From assembly GCF_035222485.1 (NCBI RefSeq), contig NC_085922.1, forward strand, positions 3,363,001 to 3,427,000: a stretch of 64,000 nucleotides of DNA, written 5' to 3'. The position numbers and the translations under genes are program-made. The stretch is from Podospora pseudoanserina. Taxonomy: Eukaryota > Ascomycota > Sordariomycetes > Sordariales > Podosporaceae. Below, one piece after another: positions 22,061 to 31,907 of this stretch. Each line of letters opens with the position of its first letter. The stretch's first letter is position 1. The notes beneath the pieces were generated by a model. The model was not told the origin of the DNA, searched no databases, and saw nothing but the letters and a program-made list of their open reading frames with translations.

Positions 22061-24692
22061 ATGGCCCAGGCCGGAATATCACCTTTACCTATCTCGATAT
22101 CGACGATTATGCCTGCAGACATGATGGCTCATCTTGGATCAGGCCAAGGACAGCCCGGCCTCGTCATGTATGGTCTCTATGGACTAGATACGTTCGAGCA
22201 CGTCGAGATCAATGAATATCAGGTTCCGTTCCCCATCAACCGCCGTCGACCATGCTCAAGCAGCTTTCCCAAGCCTTGCGTGTTCGACAGTATGGCCTCC
22301 TCACCGTCACCAGGCTCTGTTACGACTGCGCCGTCCAGAGAAGGCTCTCGGATCGGACGACCACCGCAATGGACAGTTTCACGATCACGAAAGCTGGCTA
22401 GGCTATACCTCTATACGACACTTTCCATCGAGAGGATTATCCGGGTGCTTGAAGATGACGTCTTCAAACCGAGGTGCGGGGATCGGGAGTTTGCAGGGCT
22501 CTACACGGCGCTGACAGTTTTTGCAGGAAGAATTCAGCTCAAAAGACGATTCACAAAATGCTGGACAACGACCCCCGATATCTTCGGCCCGAGTCAAGGA
22601 TTGAAATGAACCAACGCATCAGTAATCTTGCTGCCTCTGTCACTCGCCGAAGAAAGAAGACGGCAGTTCCAGCCTACGAATCAAGCCTTCATGGAGCAAC
22701 CATAGACGCCTTGTATGGCGAGGTTAGTGGTGGTACCGTGGACCAAAAGCTGGGAATTCTGCTAACAATATTTTTCATTTGCAGAAGGAACACAATCTGG
22801 CAAGGACTGAAATTTCGTCAGTATCCGGCTCAAGCCGTAGGGTAGAGGAAGGCCCTTCCTTTGACTTTGCTGGTTCGCCCGACGCACTCCTTAGTCCCAT
22901 TCGATGGTCGATACCCCTGAGCGCTCGGACGACAGACGTCACCGACTTTGCGGGCTCTAGTGACAGAGGTTCAGCCATGGTCCAAGACCTCAAGAGGAGG
23001 CTATCAGACTGTTCCACGCACTTCGCCCACCAAATCACATCGTTGATTAGAGACTTTACTATTGCTGGAAGTTCACAAGACGAATTATCTACTGGCCGCC
23101 GACCTTCTGCGGCTCTCAGTGACACGTCTGGGCAAGACGAACTTTCTGAGTTGGGGATCAGTAACGAGCCATTCGAAGCCTTCCCCGAGCCGGCCTTCGC
23201 AGTACCAGGAGACTTTTTGAGCGCGCACAGACGGAACTGTGCCGACTTTCCAGGGCAGCAACATGGAGTCGGTGACTGTTGGTGCTCCATCGCCGGTGAT
23301 ACTTCGCTGGACCAGAACTCTTGGTTGATGCCGACGGGTGAATTGAGTGTGCGTGCACGCCATGTTCTTAATCATCCTTCTCCAGGTAGTCTCAGCCTCC
23401 TTGACAGTTTCGGGAACACGCCTCTACACCTCTTCGCCACGCTAGAAGGGTACCAAGACACCCTCTTCAGAATGGTGCTCAACTGCGATGTCGAAACCCT
23501 GAAGATTGCGAACACTGCTGGCCAAACATTTCTCCATACGCTCAACCTGGAGTGGTTCCTCAACCTTACAGACCCGTCGACACTACTGAAACAACTTCTT
23601 TCACACATCAGAGACTTAGTTCCAGACCTTGTTCACGAGACCGATGTGTATGGGCGCACCTTCTTTCACCGCGCCCATTCCCTCGTTCGGGACCCGGAAG
23701 CCCTTGCCAACCTCTTCTCTCCGTTCAACTCTCTTCGGGCAGCCCGCCGTGATGCCTTCGGCTTCAATCCTCTTGGCAGCGGCATCACGGGCGACCAAGG
23801 CCCATATATTCCCCCAAGAAGAGGAAATAACCTTTCACCTCAAGTTGAATACCTTTCCAGTTCCGCTGGTCCTTCACGCGGTCATTCTGCCTCTCCTAGC
23901 GACAACGACTCGTTCTTAGCCTATCATGCTCGTCTTGTCGAAGTCATCCAGTCATCCTACAACAACCCACAGGTGGAGGACGCTGAAGGCCGTAACGGAT
24001 TACACTGTCTTGCAGAGGCTATTCTCAACCAGCAGTCCATGAACCGCCATGTCTCTTCTTCTGTCGGCGCCCCTTCCATCCACCAGCGACCCAGTCTCAA
24101 ACGAAAACTAGACTCTTCCAAAGAGTCAATCACTTCTTTTCCATCACCTTCGCCTTCCTCCACCGCTTCTGCTTCGACCGTCTCGAACGAATCTACCCTC
24201 ACGACTCGACTTCGCCATCTCACTGGCCTTCTCCACCATTCACACGTCGATGTCAACGCCTATGACAAGTCAGGCAACACACCTCTTATGGCTTTCATCA
24301 CACATATTCCAGACGACCAGGACGACAAATCAAAGACATTACTCGCCATTCTTGAAACTATCATTCGAGCGAAGGGGTGCAAGATCGAGGCTAGGAACAG
24401 AAGGGGCGAGACAGCCTTGTTGGTGGCGGCTAGGCTGGGCAGGAAGGTAGCACTAACAACACTGTTGGAACATGGAGCCAATGTTCACGCCCGAGATGTG
24501 GATGGGAGGGGGGTGTTGGAGGTGGTGGATGAAGTTTGCAAGGCGGCTGGGAGGGGAGATAGAGGGAAGGGTACTGGCAAGGGGGACATAAGCCTGTATG
24601 CCAGGGCGGAGGCTTGCAGGGTTCTGTTGACTGGGAGGAGGGATTGGGGTGTTGTTGGAAGGCCTGGGGTAGGGAGGGAGTGGAGGGTGTAA
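22061..24692 (+). CDS. Clr5-like domain plus ankyrin repeat protein (3 exons)
   Basis: Exons are 22061-22473, 22527-22722 and 22785-24692, joined in phase (introns of 53 and 62 bp) to give 838 aa. The segment RKLARLYLYTTLSIERIIRV, followed across intron 1 by KTIHKMLDNDPRYLRP, matches the fungal Clr5-like domain (helix-turn-helix-like) often found at the N-terminus of ankyrin or TPR proteins. A long Ser-rich linker follows. Degenerate ankyrin repeats come next: GNTPLHLFATLEGYQDTLF, GQTFLHTLNLEWFL, GRTFFHRAHSL, GRNGLHCLAEAIL, DVNAYDKSGNTPLMAFI and RRGETALLVAARLGRKVAL with GANVHARD. No membrane segment is seen. A nuclear or regulatory role is likely from the family but unproven. The start sits in a good context (acaATGGCC). 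Confidence 0.85.
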
Positions 24693-25694
24693 CTACAGTA
24701 TGGCTTTGGTTATAAGGATGAGACGGGTAGAGGGTTTCAGAGGCCGGATGTAGAGTCGGTCCAGACTCGATCCAGACTCGATCCAAAAGGCTCCAGTGCA
24801 AGTTGGGGCCTGTATCAAGATATCACCAAAGAGGAAAGTAACTGTATATAGACCTCTAAACTTAGCCGCTTCAACATATTTAGACCTACGGCATGTACAT
24901 AGGAAGTTTTAGGACATTGACGATTCCCATGGCCTCTTTATTCTAATGAGGGAGGCCCCATGACCCCTGTTTCCGAATCCCGAAAAAGTCATGAAGAGTA
25001 GACCAGTCCGCCACCACCCTGTATGTTAGCTAGGTCTTAGGCCAGTAGTCAGTAGCCTATTCAGAATATCAATTGTAGCTTCATTCTTTTCATGATGTGC
25101 TGACTGTGACGTCGCAGAGGGGGACTAGTAGGTTGTTTGAGGACACGATGGGGGGTTGTTGATAGGATCTGGCCTCGGGCGCTTGGGGGGGTAGAAGTCC
25201 TTGACAGGGTTCTGAGAAGACTGGAAGAAGGATGCGAGAAGGGCTTTGAATGGTTCATGAGGTTAAGAATGAGTGGGGCAAGCCGTGTTGGGACTGCGTA
25301 AGTTACAGGAGTGATTGAAGAATGTGAAAACATATCAACAAATATTAATAAATATCAATATTTCAGTGCGATCATGATAGAACACCAACGAAGTCGACGA
25401 TAGGTACAGTCATGGTTGTCTGTAAACTAGGCATGTTTCTCCTCGCACAACCTCAACACCAACACAGTTGGCGACGACGCCGGCCATTTTCAGCGCGCAC
25501 TCAGTGCTCACGCAAGTATTTTAGTCTAGTTGCTGCGTCATGGGACCAAATGACCACACGACGAGCCACCATATTCTTTGGCCTGTGATCCTCCCCCCCT
25601 TCCCCCCAGGTAAGTAGAGTCCACAGCCTTTCCCCTGCGATTCAGCTACCTAACTTTTTCCCAAGTTCATCATAGACGCAGCCCTTTCGTGTCC
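24693..25694. other. Intergenic, no supported gene
   Basis: Contains a short direct duplication near 24760-24783 (CAGACTCGATC twice). No coding evidence is seen. The region upstream of 25695 is C/T-rich. Confidence 0.5.
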
Positions 25695-26486
25695 ATGACG
25701 GAGGTGAAGTGGGGAATGCCAGAGTAGCGTGTACCGTCGTCTACAAAGTCCTGGTTTGCCCTCGACGACTCAAACACACCATCTTCGACCTTACATTGCC
25801 ACCCCACAGGAAACAGCAATTATCTTTCCCGCTTCCCAGCTACGTACTCAGCTACCTCACTCTCCCCACCTCCCGTCTTCGGCCCAGAGCCACCTCCCAA
25901 CCACAGGTCATCCTCCCAACAGCAATATGTCATTACCGAGGTAGTTAACCCCCCTCTCCCCTCTTTCCACCCACCCACCATCCCAAGACTAACCTCCCCA
26001 TCCCCAGATCCCACTCACCACCCCCATCGACACCGCAAACCTCACCCGCCAATGCCTCCTCTCCACCCACTGCAGCCCAACCACCACCTGCCTCTGCGCC
26101 AAACTCGGCCACCCCTGCAACCCACAGTGCAACTGCCACCCCTCCCCACCCCAACAGCAACCCCCAACCTGCAATAACCCCCTTTTCCCCCGGAAAGCCC
26201 CTCGATACCATCATCGCCCGGGGTATTCAGCGATGTCGACGACAACAACAGCAATAAAATCCACTCCAACGCCTGCTTCGCCACCTACCTCCTCCGCAAC
26301 CGCACCTCCCCCGCCGTCACCTCCATGACACCCTCCTCCCTCTTCCGGACCCTCCTCCAAAAACTCCGCCCATTCATCGATAGGTTTGAGATGCACGGGG
26401 AAATCTTGGACGAAGACGGGAAAAGCCTGACCCAATGGCTCCGCGACTTTGAACAAGTCAAGAAACTACCAGAGGACAAACCCTGA
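25695..26486 (+). pseudogene. CRC-like cysteine-rich protein gene, decayed
   Basis: From ATG 25695 the frame reads MTEVKWGMPE, meets TAG at 25725, then stays open with coding-like content (WFALDDSNTPSSTLHCHP) into an exon ending at 25940. An intron at 25941-26007 (branch GACTAAC, acceptor CCCCAG) leads to IPLTTPIDTANLTRQC and a cysteine cluster CLCAKLGHPCNPQCNCHP, which resembles the CRC/tesmin-type zinc-binding motif. Within the run AACCCCCTTTTCCCCC (about 26177-26192) the sense shifts one frame, continuing as PSIPSSPGVFSDVDDNN and a helical segment (LRPFIDRFEMHGEIL) to TGA 26484-26486. Two lesions suggest a pseudogene, or sequence error at the homopolymer plus a missed intron. The same frame goes on into the zinc-finger frame downstream. 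Confidence 0.5.
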
Positions 26487-26531
26487 AAGCAAGAGGTCGC
26501 GAAGCGAATTGCTGTTGGTGGGTGCCGCAGA

Positions 26532-26804
26532 ATGAAAGCATTGCCCAGAGATGATGTCCACCTCGGGTCTCAGGTGAGTTTTATTCCTTTTTGTCTCAAG
26601 AGCTGGGAAAGCATGCTTGAGATTTGGCACTGTCCAGAGTGCGGCGAGTGCAACAGGCTCAAGGCGTGGCATTGCGGGAGGTGCGAGACGTGCAGGGAGT
26701 ACGACATGGTTCCCAGCGGGGGCTGTGGAGGTGTGTCCAATTTTTTTGTGAATCAGATGAAGCAGAGTGGAGGAGGAATGGGAGGGGGCTCGGACTGGTC
26801 ATGA
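26532..26804 (+). CDS. Small RanBP2-type zinc-finger protein or detached C-terminus
   Basis: The frame encodes up to 90 aa and includes W-x-C-x2-C-x3-N-x6-C-x2-C (IWHCPECGECN, then WHCGRCETC), the exact spacing of a RanBP2-type zinc finger. These fingers bind ubiquitin or single-stranded RNA. A Gly-rich tail follows. A second in-frame ATG at 26613 would start just before the finger. The frame is the same as that of the CRC-like locus before its TGA, and the bridge (KQEVAKRIAVGGCRRM) looks coding, so this may be the C-terminal part of that gene separated by a nonsense codon. Whether it is expressed alone is unknown. Confidence 0.45.
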   Translation: MKALPRDDVHLGSQVSFIPFCLKSWESMLEIWHCPECGECNRLKAWHCGRCETCREYDMVPSGGCGGVSNFFVNQMKQSGGGMGGGSDWS

Positions 26805-26915
26805 TGCGAGCGAGAAGAATTTGTGATACAAAAGGTGCAATAACATGCTTGATGTTTATTTTCCAACCCACACACACTCTTCGTAAACACAGCTAGGTAG
26901 ACACATCCAAAATGA

Positions 26916-29295
26916 TTAAACACCGTTCCTTCTTCTCCCGCCCTGCTTGCTCTTGGCAATGTGATTCGTCAACGCCTTCTTCGTCTCGACCAAACTCCTC
27001 TTGTTCTTGGCCCTCGCCTTGCCAATCGTCATCAAGAAATTCTTCTTCCTCGCCTTCTCCTTGTTGGTCGTGCTCTTGCCCTCGGCCTCCTTCTTGCTCT
27101 TCCTGATGGCCTGAGTAGATTTGTGTTCCTCCCTGCCTGGCTTGCCATCTCTCGCAAGAGCCACCCTCTCCTCCTTGGTCGACTTCTTGCCCAACATGGC
27201 CGGAAGCTCGATATCCTCAGCTGTAACCCCGTCCTCAATGTGCTTCTCGATAAGCTCCTTCTTGCGCTTGGACTGCGTCGTGCCCAGCATCTTGTCAAGC
27301 TTGGCCTCCCGACGAAGTTCCTGGAGCTTGGCCAAATCAGCCGGCGTCAAAATGGTCGTCGTGGCAAGCTTCGTTATCCTTTCCGCCTCAGCCGCCGGGT
27401 CTTCCTTTTCCACAAGGTCGGGCGCCTCATCGTCATCGTCATCATCACCGCCCTTGCTCTTCCTCGCCTTCTTCTTGGCAGGCCCGTCATCTTCCTCGTC
27501 ACTGCTGACGTCGATCCACCCGCCCGAGGATTCGCTGTCCGTAGAACCAATCTCCCACTCGTCAGAGTTGAACCCGTCATCCTCCTCATCGTCGTCCTTC
27601 TTCGCCTTCTTCTCGCCGTTCTCATCCTCTTCTGCCTCTTCGGCGGCCTTCTTCTTCTTTTGCTCCTCCTTGTACCGGGCCAACAACTCCAGACCCTCGA
27701 TACCGCCCTCTTCTTCCTCGCCGAACCTGCGCAGCTTGATCTCGCCTGATCTCAAGTCCATGGTGGCTTGCTTGCCGCGGAACTTCTTTTGCAGCAACTC
27801 GGGGTAGACCTCTCTGTAGAGTGACTGCAAACCCTTGGCAGCCATAACAACACCCTTATCCTTGCTCTTTTGGTACATGACCAGATCCTGGAGGAGGGTC
27901 TCGTTCATGCACAGCGGTTGGCGCATGGCCACCTCCCTGATGGAATTGATACCTGCCGCGCACACCTCAACTGCTGAAGCTTCCGAGACAAACTCGTTGG
28001 CGATCTTCACAATCAATGGCTCAATGGCATCGGGTGGGACGAGGTTGTGTGTTGCCTGGGCCAGGGAAGCCAGGAAAGAGGTGACGTTGGCCTGTTTGGG
28101 TGACAGGTACTTGACGAACCAGGAGTAGAGCGAGATGATGGTCAGCTTGTGCAGACCGACCAAACGGGTCACAAGCTGGAGGACAAGAAGCTTGTTCTCG
28201 AGAGAGAACTTGTTCTTGGTGTTCTGGAGGTGCTTCTGGAAGAGCTTCTCGGCGAAGCCCTGAGGGTCGTGGATAAGATGGAGCGCCGAGAAGTTAAGGG
28301 GATGTGGTGCATGCTTCTTCTTTTCTTGCCTAATGTTGTTGTGTTAGCCACTACCTTGCTTCGGGTCTCTTGTTTCGTCAACACGTACTTTTTGATCTTT
28401 TCGATCGCCTTCTCATACTGCTTCGACCTCTTCTTGGTCTTCTTGTTGATCGTCCCCTGATGCTTGACCTTCTTAAGATCAACATCATCATCACTGGCAT
28501 CATCTTCCAACGCCTCCTCTCTCTCCTTGTCACCGCCCAGAAAGAATCTCACACCACCCACCACAACCTTCTCATTGTCGCTCAAGCAGGCCTCCTTCAT
28601 GACATCGACCGGTCGCGCATCGTTCCAGACCTGTCTTCTCCACAATTCCCTCGTGATACGGCAAGCCCACATTCCCTTGGTCGAAGTCCTGTCAGACGTG
28701 ACCAAATTGTGCAGCACCGTCTGAATCGTCCGGTTCAACTTGTGATTCGTGGTCTTGTTGTTTGCCTCCCTCAAATCGCTGATAATCTTGGTGTACAGCA
28801 GAGATCGGAGCGTCTTGCTTGGTGTGTTGATCAAAATAGGAAATAGCGTCGTCAGCAGGCTCGTCGAGTCGATCACATCCTTCCTCTTCAGCAGCACCAA
28901 GCTGCCCACAATCTTCTCCCTGAGCTCCTTGTCGAGAACGGCATGGTGCTGGTTGAGCAACTCCTTCAGATGATCCGGAAATGGGGCGGTAATCTCGGGG
29001 TAGAGGTTCGCGACGTGCGCGACAAGATCGACCAAGTCGTGGAACTTCTTGACGTCCTCATTAGAAGCCGTGGCGGGAGAGGAGACGAAAATCTGGCGCT
29101 GGGCGTCGTAGGCGAGCCATTGGTCGTAAAATTCCTGCGCATAAGACCTGTCGATTGCGAAAGCTTCTAGTTAGCGATCAATTGGCGAAAGAGGGTTGGA
29201 AATGCGGCACACCTGGGATCTCTGCGGATCTTGTATTGCAAACTGACCAGGTCAGCCTCGACCTTTTCGAGCGCGGCAACCTTTCTTTTTGGCAT
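26916..29295 (-). CDS. SDA1: SDA1, ribosome biogenesis protein (3 exons)
   Basis: Sda1 is a nucleolar and nuclear protein needed for 60S subunit maturation and export and, in yeast, for G1 progression. Exons are 29295-29213 (MPKRKVAALEKVEADLVSLQ), 29147-28389 and 28329-26916, giving 751 aa. Intron 2 (28388-28330) has GTACGT, GCTAAC and TTAG signals and joins EKIKK to the conserved KKKHAPHPLNFSALHLIHDP. Other hallmarks are LVGLHKLTIISLYSWFVKYL, SPKQANVTSFLASLAQATHN, LVPPDAIEPLIVKIANEF and ELLQKKFRGK, an acidic middle (GFNSDEWEIGSTDSESSGGW), and the basic C-terminus ending KSKQGGRRRNGV. Length and order match the family. It is the clearest housekeeping gene here. Confidence 0.96.
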
Positions 29296-30066
29296 CTTTT
29301 CCCAAGGCGACAGCGGCGGTGCTGGCGATTGATGGGCGGTTGGATTGGGTGTATTGGACGGTGGTTGTTGACTGTCAGTCTAGATTTTTTTACTTTGTTG
29401 CTGGCAGACCAGGACTGCGATAAGGCTTATCGGCTACTTTTCAGTGGGGCTTCCCCAAGCTGGTGCGGGGCCACTCTGCAGGCGTTCATCCAATGATTCA
29501 GGAACCCCCCATCCTTAAATCCAGTGAGTGCAAGCTTTCCATAAACAGTACCTTCAAGTCACATGAGAACAAGACGGAACAAGAATTAGATGATATGCAA
29601 ATTAACGGAGTTGAGGCACATATACCTAGTGTATAGTGCATTCAGTTACATTGGTCCTTATCCCTCGCTATCTCGCCAAAAAAAAAAAAAAAAACCTCTA
29701 CCGAATGTTTTCATCCGTAGTACGCTCATCCAGCTCTTTGCTTTCTTTCCTCACATGTAGAGCTCCCAAATAGTCTCTCAAGGAACCTCCCCATCATCAA
29801 TCGTCATACACCCAGTCATTCTTCCAAGCGAAAAAAAAGAAATACATCGCATGTCGCCGTTTTGGCCTGTGTAAGGATGACGTCCTTGCAATAAAGCCCA
29901 AGACCTTGTGCCAAAAGGAAAACCCAAGGGTAACCGCCCGCTCGCTCCAAACGCCCTTGATGAGCTCTCATCAACCTCAAAACGAATAAAAGAATATACG
30001 GAAGATCCAGAAAGGATATGCACAAAAAAAAGTAATCCCAAGAGCTCAGGCAGCAATCAAGCGCTT
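29296..30066. other. Intergenic between SDA1 and the bZIP gene
   Basis: Probably holds the SDA1 promoter (29296-29500) and the bZIP 3' region. A 17-nt A-run lies at about 29678-29694. No gene is supported. Confidence 0.5.
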
Positions 30067-31907
30067 CTACAAGCCGACACCCAACATCTCCAACCTGGAT
30101 GCGATACAATCCAACTTGGAGGTAAGCCGTTGTATCCTTGTGACAGCCCTGTCCGCAACCGCTTCATCCTCGGTAGTGTTCACCAGTTCGTACCGGCTGA
30201 GTGCCTTCTCGGGTTCAATGCCACTGAAGGTGTCCAGTTCAGACACGGACTGGGAGAGAGACTCGACGTCAAGTTCAACTGGGCTTGTCATTGACTTGGT
30301 AGGAGCAGGAGAGTCGTGGTAGAGGACGAAATCGGGGTTATTCTCAAACTCCTCATTGATGGGAGCGGGCTCTTGCTTCTTGGCCTCGGCGAGGGTCGGT
30401 GCCTGCTCGATGACGGGCATGTCTTTGTCATCATCGTCCGAATCGAACTGTTGACCAACAAAGTTGCTGGTCTTGCCAGAGAGAAGGTTGGCATCAAAGA
30501 TGGGCTCGGGGGTCTCGAGGACAGCAAAGACCTGGGGCTGGTATGAGAAGCCATCGCTGGGCTCCATGTTTACCAGCGAGGAGAAGTCAACCTGGTCAGG
30601 AACCATGGCAAGACCGATTTGCTGGTTGTGGAGCTGTTGTTGAGCGGCATATGGGTTGATGTCCTTGGGCAACTGGCGCTGCTGCTCTGGTTGGGAGGTC
30701 TGCTGAGGCTGAGACTGGGGAAGCATCTGAGGATTTGCGCTCAACTGGTTGAGGAAATCAGAGAAGGAGGGAGAGCCAAGAAGCATCCGTGTGAGGTCGG
30801 TGAGACGCTTGTTCTCATCAATCAGGGCGCGGTTCTGGGCACGAAGATCGCCATTCTCGGTGACCTTGTTGGCGATTTCACTTTCAAGCTGGGTGATGTA
30901 TTCTGTGAGGGTGTTAGTGATATGCTCATGATGAACAACACGTTGATGCACTTACCCTTTCTCCTGGATCTGAAAGCACGGGCGGACACCTTATTTCTGA
31001 GCTGTCGTCTTTCCTTGCTGCTAAGCTTCTTGCCCTCTTCACTTGCGAGCAGCCTCTCATCCTCATCCATGTCGTCCTCGTCCTTCTTTGGGCGGGGGAT
31101 GTTGAGGACGGTATTGTTCTGGGAGGGCTCCTCTGAGGTCTTGGCGCGCATAGAGTTAAGAAGCTGAGTAATCTTCTGCTCGACAATAGGGTCGCTGGCC
31201 TGCGGTGACTTGGCCTTCTGTGCGGACTTGTTTTGTTGCTGTTGAACCTGCGCACGCTGTCTTTGCTGTTGCTGTTGCTGTTGTTGTTGCTGCTGCTGCT
31301 GCTGCTTGGCCAAGGCTGCCTGTTGGTGCATGCCGGGCCAAACGCGACCGGGCTGGAACACCTGAGGCGGCGGCGAGGACAGCCCGGATGGCTCCTGTGG
31401 ACCGATGTTGCTCGGGTTGATGGTGGACTCGTAGAAGAAGGTCGGATCCGATGAGGGCGAGTCGAAGTCCATGGTGTCCAACTCGGGCGACGTCATCGAC
31501 CCCTGCGACGGCGCCGTGTTAAAATCGAACAACTCATCGTTGGTGCCCATGTTGAGATAATCAAAACTCCCGAATCCGGTGTTGTATCCTTGAAGATGGG
31601 TGTTGGGCTGGTTGAGCGAAAAGGTTGTTGCGATGGCTCCGGGAACAATACCGGTTTGTTGTTTGTAGAGGTCGTACTGGTGGCTGGGCCCGCTTAGCGT
31701 CTGGTTGGTCTGGAGCAGGGTGTTTGCCGTTGTTGTCTCGGCCTTGATCGGTCGCGCAAACACGCCCTTGTTCGAGCCGGCAGGTGAAAGAGAGGGAGAC
31801 TGGTAGAGGTTGTTGGTGTCGTAGTCGGAAAAGTCGACAAAAGAATCGAGGGTATCAATCAACCCAGGCTGCGTCGCAGCCGGGCTCGTTGACATAGGCC
31901 CTGACAT
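30067..31907 (-). CDS. bZIP transcription factor with polyglutamine tract (2 exons)
   Basis: A DNA-binding dimeric transcription factor of 595 aa. Exon 1 is 31907-30956 and exon 2 is 30902-30067. The 53 bp intron (GTAAGT donor, CACAG acceptor) interrupts the bZIP exactly between basic region and zipper. The basic region is KERRQLRNKVSARAFRSRRK (N-x3-S-A-R-A-F-x-S-R type) and the zipper begins EYITQLESEIANKVTENGDL with heptad leucines through LIDENKRLTDL. The N-terminal half is Ser/Pro/Asn-rich with acidic motifs; an uninterrupted Gln run of about 15 residues is encoded near 31262-31306. The type is shared by several fungal developmental and stress bZIPs such as ADA-1-like and IDI-4-like proteins; I cannot decide which ortholog it is. 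A second in-frame ATG lies four codons in. Confidence 0.92.
31262..31306. repeat. CAG/CAA trinucleotide run coding polyglutamine
   Basis: On the plus strand it reads as mixed TGC/TTG triplets (TTGCTGTTGCTG type), on the minus strand as CAG/CAA codons within the bZIP gene. Mixing of the two codons suggests an older, partly stabilised repeat. Confidence 0.9.

Noticed and set aside
28320-28384. Alternative SDA1 intron with a GTGTTG donor
   Set aside because: The GTACGT...TTAG intron at 28330-28388 is canonical and in phase, and keeps more conserved sequence.
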